Positions 1 through 11,055 are shown, counted from the first letter of the stretch. The stretch: 64,000 nucleotides of DNA from Thiohalocapsa sp963695445 (GCA_963695445.1 CAVOGV010000054.1:23519-87518), one strand, 5' to 3'. The notes: generated by a model not told the origin, from the letters alone. Numbers and translations: made by a program.

Positions 1-1
1 C

Positions 2-571
2 ATCGCCGGCGGCGAAATGATGCAGCGCGAACTCAGGGCCGGGAACGGACGCATCTACCTGTCCCGCGTACTACCTTACGCAGTGAGAGACAAAGATCCG
101 CGGGGTGCGGTGGCGACCTTTGTCGACATCACCCTGTTGCGCGATGCTGAACGTCTGCAGGCGGTGCTCGACTCTTTGCCGGAACACGTCGCGGTGCTCG
201 ACGGCAACGGCATCATTACGGTCGTCAACCGGGCCTGGCGGGAGTTCGCCGCTAGCAACGGCGATCCGGACCTCAGCAACACCGGCATCGGCTCCGATTA
301 TCTGTCCGTCTGCGACATCAACAAGAGCGATGACGGCAGCGTCGCGGCCCGCGCCCACGACGGGCTGATCGGTGTCTTGAACGGCAGCCTGCCATCATTC
401 TCGCTGAAATATCCATGCCATTCGCCGGACCGGGATCAATGGTTCCTGATGCATGCGGCGCCGATCGAGCACCCGAGCGGCGGCATCATCGTGAGCCATA
501 TCGAGATCACCGAGTGGGACCAGCATTCGAGCGACCACGCCGACCTGAGTGACGCCGCGGACTCGACTTAG
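2..571 (+). CDS. C-terminal part of a CheB/CheR-type PAS sensor protein (5' truncated)
   Basis: The reading frame is open from the left edge, so the start lies outside the window. About 190 residues are visible. The first part (LSRVLPYAVRDKD, then AVATFVDITLLRDAE) is the stretch that ends the PAS-like module in CheB-methylesterase/CheR-methyltransferase fusion proteins. A second PAS domain follows (LDSLPEHVAVLDGNGIITVV, later IEHPSGGIIVSHIEITEW). Such fusions act in the cytoplasm in chemotaxis-like or two-component signalling. The CheB and CheR domains are not visible, so that part of the call is inference from the family. The gene ends 42 bases before the next sensor gene, on the same strand, which suggests one transcript. 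Confidence 0.6.
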   Translation: MAGGEMMQRELRAGNGRIYLSRVLPYAVRDKDPRGAVATFVDITLLRDAERLQAVLDSLPEHVAVLDGNGIITVVNRAWREFAASNGDPDLSNTGIGSDYLSVCDINKSDDGSVAARAHDGLIGVLNGSLPSFSLKYPCHSPDRDQWFLMHAAPIEHPSGGIIVSHIEITEWDQHSSDHADLSDAADST

Positions 572-613
572 TCCGACCATTGCCGTTCCGCGGACGGCAG
601 CGCACGAACACTA

Positions 614-3600
614 TGCACAAGCACGATGACCTAGGCCGAGACAGCGGTCCCGGACGCCGGACGACGCCCACACGGTCACCGCCGAAAGCGCCGGCAGACC
701 GATGCGGAGAGCACTGAGGGCGCGCGCCCGGCCGCGTTGCAAAACGCCGAATTCGACCTCGCGGAACGCATCCTCGAGAGCGACGACCCGGACCAGTCGA
801 AACTGGTCGAGAACCTGCGCATCTACCAGGCCGAGCTAGAGATCCAGAACGAGGAGCTCAAACGCAGCGAGCGCCAGGCCGAGACCGCCCTGGCGCGTTT
901 CATGGCCTTTTTCACCAACCTCCCGATCGCCGAGCTGGTGGTCGACCAAAACGGCCTGGTGGTGGAGGCCAATCCGGAGGCGCGCAGCCTGCTCGGGCTG
1001 CGAGACACCCGCTCGCACCAGTACTTTCTCGCGCGGCTGCTGCATGAGGAGGCGCGCGGCGACGTCATCCGCGCCTGGCAACAACTCGAGGAGAATCAGG
1101 CCACCGATCTGCTCGAGGCCCGCTTCCAGCCGGCCAACGGGGCAACCCTGATCGCGGACCTGCACATCGCCCGCCTGCCATCCGACGAAACGCAACAACC
1201 GCGCTTCGTCTGCGCCATCGTCGACCGCACCGACGCGGTGCGCCAACGCGAGGCCCTGCGCAAGGCCTACGACCGGCTCGAGACCAGCGAGGAACGCTAT
1301 CGCGTGCTGGCCGATTTCAGCCCGGAATGGGACTACTGGCTCGGCGCCGACGGACGCTTCATCCATGTCTCGCCGGCCTGCCAGGACACCACCGGCTATA
1401 GCGCCATGGAGTTCATCGACAATCCCGACCTGCTCGAACAGATCATCCACGGCGACGATCTGCCCCGGTGGCAGGGGCACCTGCTGGAACTCAAGGACGG
1501 CGACCGGACCACGCGCCGCTCGAGTTTCGCATTCGAACCCGCGACGGACAGGAACGCTGGATCGAGCACGTCTGCGGGCCGGTCGTGTCCGAGGACGGTC
1601 GCAACCTGGGCCGTCGAGGCGTCAATCGCGACGTCACCGCGCGCCAAGAGACGCAAGACGCGCTGCGCCGCAATGAGGCATTGCTGAACGCCACCGGGCG
1701 TTTGGCGCGTGTCGGCGGGTGGGAACTCGATGTCGGCACCAACGCCCTGCGATGGAGCGTCGTCACCCGCGAACTGCACGAGGTTGATGACGACTTGAGC
1801 CGAACGTCGACGACGCGCTGGACTTCTATCACCCGAACGACCGCGAAGTATTGCGTGCTGCGATCGACTGCGCGCTGACGGACGGTACCCCCTATGAACT
1901 GGAATTGCAACTCCGCACGGCCAAGGGACGCGAGATTTGGGTCAAGACCAACGGCAAGCGGTGGACCAGCGACGCAGGCGAGCCTGGCCTGCGCGGCAGC
2001 CTGCAAGACATCACCACCCGGGTCGAAGCCGATCGCGCGTTGCGCGCGAGCGAGCAGAAGTACCGCACGCTGTTCGAGTCCGCCAGCGAGGGGATGTGCG
2101 TCATTCAGGACGGTCGCTTTATCTCCGTCAATGAGGCCGCGTTGCGCATGCTCGGCTACGACAAGGCGACACGGGTACTGAACAAACGTCCCAGCGACCT
2201 CTCGCCACCGGTGCAACCGGACGGCGAGGAGAGCGCGATCAAGGAACAGCGGATACTGACGCAGGCGCTGCACGACGGCACTCAGCGCTTCGAATGGGAA
2301 CACCTGCGCGCCGACGGCAGCGCGTTACCGGTAGAGGTGACTCTGATGCCGGTTGAACTCCATGACGAACCGGCGCTGTTCGTTACCTGGCGCGACCTCA
2401 CCGAGCAACGCGCCGCGCAAGAACGCGAGTTACAGGCGCGCCCCGTCTTTGAGGGCACCTCCGAAGGCATCGTCTTCACGACCCGAGCGGCGCATCCTCG
2501 CCGTCGATCGCGCCTTCACGGAGATTAACGGCTACAGCGAATAGCAGACGCCAGGTCGAGCGAGGCTGCGCAGTCAGACCGACACGACGAGACCTTCTAT
2601 CGGCGATGTGGGCGACCTGGAGGCGACTGGTCGATGGCGCGGCGAATTCTGGAACGGTGCAGCAACGGCGACATCGACCCGCAGCTCTCCACCATCAGCG
2701 CCGCGTGCGACGAGGCCGGCCGCCTGACCAACGACATCGCCGTTTCGGTGAATCACCCAGTCAAACGCTCGGAAGAGGAGCTCGGTATCGGCTACGCATC
2801 GCGACGCACTCACCGGCGACCCAAGGGCGCTGTGCGAGCCCGACTGGAACTCCGTGAGCCGGGCCAGCAGCGACGGGACGATGCTGCCTCCTGTTCCTGG
2901 ACCTCGATCTGTTGAAGAACGTCAACGACACCTTGGGGCATCCCGTCGGCGACGCGCTGCTGCAAAGCGTCGCGCCGCCATGCAGACCAAGAGTTCGCGC
3001 CGCCGACAGCATCGCGCGACTGGCGGCGACGAGTTCGGCGAGCTTGGCGGACGTCGATGATCCGAACATGGCGGCGCAGTTGGCGCGCCGCGCTCGAGGT
3101 CTTCTCGAACCCCTTCGACGCGACGGCGCGAGCTCTACATCACCGCCAGCATCGGCATCAGCATGTTCGCGACGGACGGACGGGACATGGACGCGCTGCT
3201 CAGCAACGCCGACGTCGCCATGTATCAAGCCAAGGAACACGGGCGCAATACCTATCGCTTCTTCGAATCGGCCATGACCGAGGGCGCCATGGAGCGACTG
3301 CGGCTCGAGAACGCACTGCGCGGCGCCCTGGCGCGGAACGAAATGACGCTGGTCTTCCAGCCCCAGGTCAAGCTCTCCAACCGCTGCATGTACGGCGCCG
3401 AGGTGCTGTTGCGCTGGCATCATCCGGAACTGGGACAGGTGCCGCCCGGGCGCTTCATTCCGGTCGCGGAGGAACTCGGGCTGATCGGGGAATTGGGCAC
3501 GTGGGTACTGGAACAGGCCTGTTTACAGCTCGCGGAATGGGACCGGAGAGGCTTCCTGGTGCCGCGTTTGGCGGTGAATCTGTCGGTGCAGCAGCTCGAG

Positions 3601-4023
3601 CGCGCGGATCTGCTGGGCTCGGTCGATCGACCTCGCGCGCTCCGATGAGGACCAGCGATCGGCTCGAGCGAGGCACCGAACCGCGGGCCATGCAAGCCAT
3701 CCAGCTGACGAAGGGCCTGGAGCACACCCGCGCCCCAGGCCTGCGATCTCCGCTAGCTTGTCGGGGACTCAGACGCTGCCATCAATCGCTGAAGATCGAC
3801 AAGAGCTTCATCGACAATCACACCCAAGACCTAATGACGACGCCATCGCCCGCGCCATCATAGCGCTCGGACGGGGGCTTGGTCTGGACGTCCTCGCCGA
3901 AGGCGTCGAGACCAAGGCCCGGCGGAGTTTCTGCGGCAAGAGCACTGCACCGAGGCCCAGGGATATCTGTTCGGCCGTCCGATGACATCCGCACAGCTAA
4001 TGGACTTCAATCGCGGCAAATGA
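614..4023 (+). pseudogene. Broken multi-PAS GGDEF-EAL (cyclic-di-GMP) sensor
   Basis: Pieces of one protein follow in order across all three forward frames. They are a coiled start (NLRIYQAELEIQNEELKRSE, from about 737), PAS domains (about 890-2430), the GGDEF domain (about 2890-3260: DLDLLKNVNDTLGH, then ITASIGISMFATDG and DVAMYQAKEHGRNTYRF), and the EAL domain (about 3290-4020: LRWHHPELGQVPPGRFIPVA, KIDKSFID, LGLDVLAEGVE). The GGDEF motif itself (3022-3036) lies in a different frame from its flanks. I count at least eight frame changes near 720, 1500, 1830, 2490, 2560-2900, 3000, 3110, 3640 and 3920. An intact version would make or degrade cyclic di-GMP in response to a cytoplasmic signal. 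The ATG at 614 is the likely original start, since an in-frame opening runs from there to a stop near 715. Whether the damage is biological or from sequencing cannot be decided here. Confidence 0.75.
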
Positions 4024-4163
4024 ACATGGCCTAGGCGCCTGCCGGTCTCCGGGAGGTGACGACCGGTATTCTAGACGAACCGACCTAGCCTACTCAGCAC
4101 CGGCTGGCCGTGATCGGGCGCTCCCTGCCCGGCGTTGCTTCCTGGGGTTGGGCGACGCGTCGG

Positions 4164-6938
4164 CTACTGCGACCGATGCTTCAGGGCCGCCTGGGCCGCG
4201 GCCAGACGCGCGACCGGCACCCGCGGGCCCGAACAGCTGACGTAGTCGAGCCCGGCCTCGTCGCAGAACGAGATCGACGCCGGATGGCCGCCGTGCTCGC
4301 CGCAGATACCCACGTGCAGGTCCGGACGGGCCGCCTTGCCCCATTCCACGGCGATCTGCATCAGCTTGCCGACACCCTTCACGTCCAACACCTCGAAGGG
4401 ATTGTCGAGCAGGATATGGGACTGGTTGTACAGCGGCAGGAACTTGTTCTCGGCGTCCTCGCGCGAGAACGAGAAGGTCGCCTGGGTCAGGTCGTTGGTG
4501 CCGAAGGAGAAGAACTCCGCCTCCTCGGCCAACGAGCCGGCCCGCATGCAGGCGCGCACCACCTCGATCATGGTGCCGAACTTGAAGTTCACCGGCAATC
4601 CATAGGCCGCCTCGACCTGCTGCCGCAGTTCGTCGACGTAGGCCTTCACGGCCTTCAACTCCTCCACGGTGCAGACCTGCGGCACCTTGATCTGCGGCTG
4701 CACCTCGACGCCGGCCTTGGCGCACTCGGCGGCGGCCTCGAGGATGGCCCGGATCTGCATCTTGTAGATCTCCGGGAAGGAGATGCCCAGGCGCACGCCG
4801 CGGTGACCGAGCATCGGGTTGGTCTCGTGCAGGGCACGCACCTTCTTCAGCATGGTCTCCTTCTTGGCGATGGCCTCCTCCACCAGCATCGGGTCCACCA
4901 GACGGCGCAGGTCGTCGAAGTCGTGGCGGGTCTTGTCCGGCGTGTGCAGTAGGCCCATGGCTCCGGCCAGCGCGGTCATGCCGCGGGTGGACATGGCCAG
5001 GGCGCGCAGATCCTGTAGGTCGTTCTCCAACTGGTGCTCGTCGGGCAGGAACTCGTGGATGGGCGGGTCGAGCAGGCGGATGGTGACCGGGTGCGGCGAC
5101 ATCACCTCGAACAGCTCGCGGAAGTCTTGCCGCTGCAGCGGCAGCAGCGCGTCGAGCGCGGCCTGACGCTGCTCCGGCGTCTCGGCGACGATCATCTCGA
5201 TCACCACCGGCAGACGTTCGCTGGCGTTGAACATGCGCTCGGTGCGCGCCAGACCAATGCCGACGGCGCCGTACTTGCGCGCGTTGCGGGCATCCTCGGG
5301 GGTATCGGCGTTGGCCATGACCTTGAGACGGGCCACCTCGTCGGCCCAGGCCAGCAGGGTCGACAGCTCCGGCGTGAAATCCGGTTCCACGGTGGGGATC
5401 GCGCCGATGTAGACGCGCCCGGACGAGCCGTCCAGGGTGATGGTGTCGCCTTCCTTGAAGTGGGTATCGCCGACAATGGCCTCGCGCCTGCCGACATCGA
5501 CGCTAATGCCCTCGGCACCCGCGACGCAGGGCTTGCCCATGCCGCGCGCGACCACCGCGGCGTGAGACGTCTTGCCGCCGCGCGAGGTGAGGATGCCCTG
5601 GGACGCGAAAAAGCCGTGAATATCCTCGGGCTTGGTCTCCTCGCGCACCAGGATCACCTTCTGCCCCAGGTCACGGCCCAGTTGTTCGGCGCGGTCGGCA
5701 TCGAACACCGCGATACCCGACGCGGCACCGGGCGATGCCGGCAGACCCTGGGCGACGGCCTCGGCCTTGGCGTTCGGGTCCAGCCGCGGAAACAGCATCT
5801 GCTCCAGGCTCACCGGATCGATACGCGTCAGCGCCTCCTCCTTGCTGATCAGGTTTTCCTTCTCCATCTCCACCGAGGTGCGCACCATGGCCGTGGCGTT
5901 CATCTTGCCGTTGCGGGTCTGCAGGCAGTAGAGAACGCCGCTCTCGATGGTGAATTCGAAGTCCTGCACCTCCCGGTAATGGGTCTCCAGCTTGCTGCGC
6001 AAGTTCGGCCAGTTCCTCGGCCATCTGCGGCATCTCCACCCGCAGTCGGTCCATCGGCTTCGGCGTGCGAATGCCGGCGACCACGTCCTCACCCTGGGCG
6101 TTGACCAGGTACTCGCCGAACAGCTTGTTCTCGCCGGTACCAGGATTGCGGGTGAAGCCGACGCCGGTGGCGGAGTCGTCGCCCAGGTTGCCGAACACCA
6201 TGGTGCACACGTTGACGGCGGTGCCGTTGGCCATCTCGGGGGTGATGTTGAACTCACGCCGGTAGTCGACTGCGCGCTTGCCCATCCAGGTGTTGAAGAC
6301 GGCCTTGATGGCAATCTCCAGCTGTTTCATCGGGTCTTCCGGGAAGGGCTTGCCGGTGTATTCCTCGACCACCTCCAGGAAACGGTCGCTGATCTCATTC
6401 AGATCGGCGGCGGAAAGGTCAACGTCCTGTTTGGCTGGGCGGCCTTCTTCACCTCATCGAATTCTTTATCGAAGACCTCGTCGGACACGCCCAGCGCGAC
6501 CTTGCCGAACAGCTGGATGAAACGGCGATAGGCGTCGTAGCCGAAGCGCTCGTTACCGGTGGCGCGATCAAGCCCTGCAGGGTCTCGCTGTTGAGCCCGA
6601 GGTTGAGGATGGTGTCCATCATGCCCGGCATGGACATCGCCGACCCCGAGCGCACCGACACCAGCAACGGCTTCTCCGGGTCGCCGAAAGCCCTTGCCGG
6701 TCTTCTGCTCCAGCGCGGCCATCTGGTCGCGGACCTGCTCCATCACCCCCTCGGGCAGGTCCCGGCTGGTCGTGTCGAGGTAGGCCAGGCAGGCCTCGGT
6801 GGTGATCACGAACCCGGGCGGCACATTGAGGCCGATCTGCGTCATCTCGCACAGGTTGGCGCCCTTGCCGCCCAGCAGCTTCTTGTTCTTGCCGTCGCCT
6901 TCGTCGAAGGCAAACACCCACTTTGTCGAATCGGTCAT
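4164..6938 (-). CDS. ppdK: Pyruvate, phosphate dikinase (with several frameshifts)
   Basis: The enzyme interconverts pyruvate, ATP and phosphate with phosphoenolpyruvate, AMP and pyrophosphate in the cytoplasm. The N-terminal ATP-grasp part is clear (WVFAFDEGDGKNKKLLGGKG, LCEMTQIGLNVPPGFVITT). The phosphohistidine loop reads LTSRGGKTSHAAVVARGMGK (near 5560), and the C-terminal PEP-binding domain ends with the catalytic cysteine in GICGEHGGHP (near 4300). Four frame changes interrupt it, near 6687, 6570, 6435 and 6000. At least three are repaired by dropping one base, and the protein is otherwise continuous and conserved, so I treat it as one gene of about 920 residues. The ATG at 6938 has a GAGG ribosome site. 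The gene stands alone, with hairpin repeats upstream. Confidence 0.9.
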
Positions 6939-7102
6939 CGTCGGAGTCCTCGGTTGTGTTCGGCTATCGACGCTATTTCAACCGAGTTTCGGCCAGGTTC
7001 CAAGTGCGGCGAGTCAACGGAAGGGCAGGAATCGCGCTCAGCCCGACAGAAAATTCGATTGCTTTAGGACGACAATGTTTGCAGATGCGTCTGCTATCGA
7101 AA

Positions 7103-7163
7103 GGGCCAAGGGCCGAGGGCCACAATCGCGTGGTCCAGCGGCCGCTTGCGTTTGGCCCGAGGG
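7103..7163. repeat. Heptamer-armed hairpin element, copy B1
   Basis: The left arm (7103-7121) is three heptamer-like units reading GGGCCAA, GGGCCGA, GGGCC. A short inverted arm, TTTGGCCCGAGGG, follows at 7151-7163. Similar pairs occur at 24.8, 26.7 and 62.1 kb. This copy lies upstream of ppdK and shares the 18 bases AATGTTTGCAGATGCGTC just before it (about 7074-7091) with hexamer element A3 at 36.7 kb. Function unknown. Confidence 0.55.
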
Positions 7164-7224
7164 AATACACCCAGAGGCCGAGCAATAGGGCAGCATGCGC
7201 TCGTCGGGTTGACGCATGGCGTCT

Positions 7225-7403
7225 CTAGACTGCTTGAGGGCGCCAAATGTTTTCAGATCAGTCAAGTTTGCCTTATCCGTTGTCGTTGCCGTAATCGACT
7301 ATCCGACTACGATTACGACAACGACGACGACAACGATGGTCGCTGCCCAGCTTGCCAAAGCGGCGATCACGACTCGTCGGTCTTAAGGCGAAGCCTCTCT
7401 AGT
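7225..7403. repeat. Hexamer-armed hairpin element, copy A1
   Basis: The left arm at 7278-7297 (CGTTGTCGTTGCCGTAATCG) pairs with the right arm at 7310-7335, which begins CGATTACGACAACGACG. Outer blocks are shared with copies A2 and A3: CTAGACTGCTTGAG on the left, and a right block ending in GACTCGTCGGTC. The stop codon of the lytic transglycosylase (7399-7401) lies inside the right end. Read in that gene's direction, the hairpin is a 3' untranslated element. Confidence 0.8.
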
Positions 7404-8226
7404 CTTTGCCCGCGGGTGGATCGAGCACGAACATCGGCTTGCTCTCCGGACCGACGCTGTGGGCAGAGGGGTCAAGTGCACGATCGCTCAGGGATGGACG
7501 CACGCGCAACGAGAGCGTCGACAAATCGACCCGCCGCAGCGGGCGCTTGCCGCCCGCCGTGCCTCCGCCGGCAACTGCCATGGCCGGTGTCAGCGAGATC
7601 CCAGTGATCTGGCGCGCCTTGCTGGAATAGGGTCCGACACCCTTCTTCTGCAAATAGCTGGTCAGCACCCGGTGGGTGTAGCGCTGGGTCTCGGGATAGG
7701 TGACGAAGCCGTTGTGGCGCTCCAGCGCACCTTCGCCGGCGTTGTAGGCCATAATCGCCTTGCCGATGCCATAGCGGCCGATCAGCCGCTGCAGATGCCG
7801 GGTTCCGACACGGATATTGGTTGGCGCATCGAACAGCGCATCCGCCGAACCGACGCCATAGTCGGCACCCGTCGCGGGCATGATCTGCATCAGCCCGACC
7901 GCGCCGGCGGAGGAGACCGCATGGGCGTTATAGCCGGATTCCGCACGCACCACGGCATGCACGAGATCGTTCTCGAGACCGTAGCGTTTGGCATAGCGGG
8001 TAATCAACTTATTGATCGCCGAACGACTCGGCTTTGGCTGGTTCGGCGGCCGCGGGAGCACGCTGGTCGAAGCCTCTGCCGCGGTCTGCGCGGAATCGAG
8101 GGCCGTCGCGGCGTCGCCCGTACCTACGCCCTGCGTTGCTTGGGCAAGCGCCGGCAGCCCGCCGATGCCGAGTATCAGCAGGCATGAAAAGAAGCGGGCA
8201 TGATTGGTGCTTAACGTTTGACTCAT
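7399..8226 (-). CDS. Exported lytic murein transglycosylase (SLT domain)
   Basis: The protein cleaves peptidoglycan between MurNAc and GlcNAc in the periplasm. It has a signal peptide (FFSCLLILGIGGLPALAQA), a proline-rich linker, and then an SLT/GEWL domain. That domain has the catalytic glutamate in VVRAESGYN, plus SSAGAVGLMQIMPATG and GIGKAIMAYNAGEGAL. About 70 residues of basic tail follow. The length of 275 residues fits small MltC/Slt-like enzymes. The ATG at 8226 is chosen because it places the signal peptide at the N-terminus. An in-frame ATG at 8244 is possible, and earlier starts would add about 75 low-complexity residues. The last codons run into hairpin element A1. Confidence 0.85.
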   Translation of the reverse strand: MSQTLSTNHARFFSCLLILGIGGLPALAQATQGVGTGDAATALDSAQTAAEASTSVLPRPPNQPKPSRSAINKLITRYAKRYGLENDLVHAVVRAESGYNAHAVSSAGAVGLMQIMPATGADYGVGSADALFDAPTNIRVGTRHLQRLIGRYGIGKAIMAYNAGEGALERHNGFVTYPETQRYTHRVLTSYLQKKGVGPYSSKARQITGISLTPAMAVAGGGTAGGKRPLRRVDLSTLSLRVRPSLSDRALDPSAHSVGPESKPMFVLDPPAGKD

Positions 8227-8489
8227 CGATGATCCCGAATGCATACCGGCATGATAACGCCCCCGTGGTCCGAACCACAGGCCCCGACCCGAGGGCCCCG
8301 CGAAAGGCACGGACTGAGATCGACCTCGGCCAGCCGGCGTGCTAATCGGTTCGGTGCGAGCGGCCGCCGGGGGACGCAGCGCGCTTGCATTGTGGAACGG
8401 CGCGACCCGAAAATGCCACATCGCCACGCCCAACCCCGCGGTACCCTGCAAGCAATGCCGCCCGATCCCGAGAGCAACGTCCTCGTAAC

Positions 8490-9521
8490 ATGACCCAGGA
8501 CATCCAGAGCGGAACCTTCAGTGTAGTCGGCGGCACGAGCGGTAGTATAACCGGCAGCAGAGGCGGCAACCCCACCCTCAACGGGACCATCGCCGAGATC
8601 AATGGACGCACTTGCATCCATTTCGACGGTTATTGGATCAAGTACTACGAGCCGCCGCCGGAGAGCCTTGAAGCAAAAAAGGCATTGATCGAGGCCTTGA
8701 CGCGGCGGCTGTTCAATCATGTCGAACACGGCATCAACATCCCCGGCATTCGCCTCGCCGAAGCGCGGGCCGCCTACGAAGCGGAGACAGACCCCGACCG
8801 CAAGCGCGTCAATGGCGCCATGCTCGCCGGCGCGATGTTCAACCGCGCCGCCACCATCTTCACCAAGCTCGTGGAACTCAAAGCAGACGGCGTCGAGGTC
8901 GAACCCGACGACGCCCTGATGAAGGAATGCGGCGACTATCTCCTCGAGGCGCTCGAGCTTGGCCACATGGTTCGCCACCGCGGCGGCGACGAAGGCATCG
9001 ATGAACTCTGGGGCGAACCGTTCAAGGCATTCAGCCAGCCCATCGCCGCTTTCTACCAAAGCCGGTACATCAAGATCGCGCTGACCATGCGCGACATCGA
9101 CCGCATTACCGCCACCCTGTCCACCACATTCCAAGGCAGTTCTCAGGTTCCCGGCGTGGGAGTGCTGCTGGCGGAGTTTGCCGCCGCCGCCAAGCACAAA
9201 TGCGAGATCCTGCGCACGGACCCAGCCATCTTCGCTGTCTGGCCCGCATTCGTCGTCGCCCGCGACCGACTGCGCAACATCCGTCCGAAGCTGCCGCCGG
9301 CACCGTCGCTGGCGGAGATCCACCAGGCCCAGGATGCCAATCGCATCCTCAAGGCAGGCACCGCCCTGGTCACCCACATCGTGCGGGCGCGCGTACCAAT
9401 GCCGAAGAGCGCGCGCGACCTGATCGATCAGTGCGACCGATTTCGTCGCGCCTATCTCGACCACCAGGGCGAGCCGAATCCAACATCCCCCACGTCCGCG
9501 AACACGCAAACGAGTCGCTAA
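8490..9521 (+). CDS. Conserved-looking protein of unknown function (343 aa)
   Basis: I do not recognise this protein. The N-terminus is rich in Gly, Ser and Thr (GTFSVVGGTSGSITGSRGG). The rest looks like a soluble, mostly helical protein without signal peptide or membrane segments (LEAKKALIEALTRRLFNHVE, AGAMFNRAATIFTKLVELKA, LLEALELGHMVRHRGGD). Codon use is like the neighbours and the frame is intact over more than 1 kb, which supports it being real. It is divergent from the lytic transglycosylase across about 260 bases. The ATG at 8490 was chosen because upstream sequence in the frame is low-complexity; no strong ribosome site is visible. Confidence 0.6.
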   Translation: MTQDIQSGTFSVVGGTSGSITGSRGGNPTLNGTIAEINGRTCIHFDGYWIKYYEPPPESLEAKKALIEALTRRLFNHVEHGINIPGIRLAEARAAYEAETDPDRKRVNGAMLAGAMFNRAATIFTKLVELKADGVEVEPDDALMKECGDYLLEALELGHMVRHRGGDEGIDELWGEPFKAFSQPIAAFYQSRYIKIALTMRDIDRITATLSTTFQGSSQVPGVGVLLAEFAAAAKHKCEILRTDPAIFAVWPAFVVARDRLRNIRPKLPPAPSLAEIHQAQDANRILKAGTALVTHIVRARVPMPKSARDLIDQCDRFRRAYLDHQGEPNPTSPTSANTQTSR

Positions 9522-9930
9522 CTTCTACCAGGCTCTGACTCGACGCGGCCTTTCCGCGATCCACTCCCGCACTCCGAGGCTCTGCAGGTCTTAGCGCGCT
9601 TCGTGGTTTAACTTCCTTCTTTGCGCTCCATGGAAGACTTTTTCGCCCCCCGCTGGCGCACCACGCCGGTGCACTCGGCGCCCTTACCGCACCAGGATGG
9701 TCGCGCCACCCGCCACTGCACGCGCGCCAGCGGCGAATCCGGCCGACTTATCTCGCCGAGAGCCCTCGGAGCCCCGCTTTTTGGCTAGCGGCAATCCAGA
9801 GGCAGCACTCATCGGCGGCCTAATCGACAACAGCGGCTATTCCAACCGGTCTCGGGATCCATGATGCGTCGGGATCTCGGCATGTATGTTGCTGCACCAC
9901 CCGAGGAAAAAAAATCATGAGGACATAACC
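9522..9930. other. Intergenic region, no gene recognised
   Basis: About 400 bases between the unknown protein and the ATP-grasp gene. A 53-codon frame from an ATG at 9629 has arginine- and proline-rich, shadow-like composition and no ribosome site, so it is not called. No hairpin repeat of either dispersed family is present. The promoter for the ATP-grasp gene should lie here, but I cannot point to it. Confidence 0.5.
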
Positions 9931-11055
9931 ATGGGCGCTGCGTTGGCGGACCCGATCGCCGAGACCCGCGTTCGGCAGATCTTTAATCACGACATCATGG
10001 GTTGCACCGCGGATGGTGTGCTCGGCAACCATCTCTACTCCGGCCGTGCACTGGCCGCCACCGAGCCCGGCGACGTCATCCAGCTGCACCCCGGCCTACA
10101 AAGCCAGTGGCCTACAATCCGCCAGCACTATCAACGGATCGGTCTGCGCCACACCGACGCTGTTGTCTGGGATACCGGGCATGACGTACTGACCGATCAC
10201 CCCGAGCACGCCGTCTCGGTCTTTTTCTTTGGCGTCGACGAACACGCGGCACGTCCGGACCCGGCGTGGTTCCGCATCGTCGAGACCATCAACTCGAAAA
10301 ACGCATTCATGGCTGCGGCACACCGACTCGGCGTTCCGGTGCCGGTAACACAGCCGTTTGCCGCCGTCTCGGACATCACTGACGCCGATCTCACGGAGGC
10401 GCCCTTCCCCTGCTACATCAAGGCCGCCGTATCGGTCTCGGGCGTCGGCATCTACCGTTGTCAAGACGCCGCTGAGCTGCGGGATGCAATCACGCGCTTC
10501 GAGCCGAGCACACCGGTGCAGATCCAGCAGGAGGTCGTCGCCGAGACCTTCCTCAACATGCAGTACCAGGCAGATGCCGACGGTCTGCACCGGCTCGCCA
10601 CGACCGAGCAACTACTGGACGGGTTCGTCCACCAGGGCAATCGGCATCCGGCGCGCTGCGAGCCCTGGGAGGTGGTCGAGCCCATGGCTCAGTGGCTCTA
10701 TCAAGAGGGCATGCGCGGCGTATTTGCATTTGATGTCGCAGTGGTCGAAGACGGCAGCCAGGTGCAACACTTGGCGATCGAGTGCAATCCCCGTTTCAAT
10801 GGCGCGTCTTATCCCACCGCGGTGGCGCATAAGCTCGACATCGGGCATTGGCTGGCACGCACGTTCCAAACCAAGCACCGGGACTTGGCCGCGATCGACC
10901 TCACCAACATCGAATATGATCCGGCGACGGGCGAGGGCGTGGTGCTGGTAAACTGGGGACCGATCTTGGTCGGCAAACTCCTCGTTCTGCTGGCGGGCGA
11001 ACCTGCCGCGCAGCAACAGTTGGCCAGCACCCTCGAAGCGCGTCTCTCAGGCTAG
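9931..11055 (+). CDS. ATP-grasp family ligase-like protein
   Basis: The protein resembles ATP-grasp enzymes, which join an acid to an amine or thiol through an acyl phosphate. The central region reads INSKNAFMAAAHRLGVPVP (start of the fold), then FPCYIKAAVSVSGVGIYRC (the nucleotide-binding lysine strand), VQIQQEVVAETFLNMQYQ, and LAIECNPRFNGASYPTA (the metal-binding E-x-N strand). These four stretches make the family call firm; the substrate is unknown. The ATG at 9931 follows ATGAGGAC and gives 374 residues; a start 45 bases earlier is less likely. It sits 84 bases before an isoaspartyl peptidase on the same strand, which hints at making and breaking of an Asp-linked peptide, as in cyanophycin-like metabolism. 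That link is inference. Confidence 0.75.
   Translation: MGAALADPIAETRVRQIFNHDIMGCTADGVLGNHLYSGRALAATEPGDVIQLHPGLQSQWPTIRQHYQRIGLRHTDAVVWDTGHDVLTDHPEHAVSVFFFGVDEHAARPDPAWFRIVETINSKNAFMAAAHRLGVPVPVTQPFAAVSDITDADLTEAPFPCYIKAAVSVSGVGIYRCQDAAELRDAITRFEPSTPVQIQQEVVAETFLNMQYQADADGLHRLATTEQLLDGFVHQGNRHPARCEPWEVVEPMAQWLYQEGMRGVFAFDVAVVEDGSQVQHLAIECNPRFNGASYPTAVAHKLDIGHWLARTFQTKHRDLAAIDLTNIEYDPATGEGVVLVNWGPILVGKLLVLLAGEPAAQQQLASTLEARLSG

Noticed and set aside
8223..9509. 428-codon minus-strand frame opposite the unknown protein at 8490
   Set aside because: The plus-strand product has more protein-like composition. The minus frame also runs across the start region of the lytic transglycosylase gene.
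9629..9790. 53-codon frame between the unknown protein and the ATP-grasp gene
   Set aside because: No ribosome site and no protein-like pattern.
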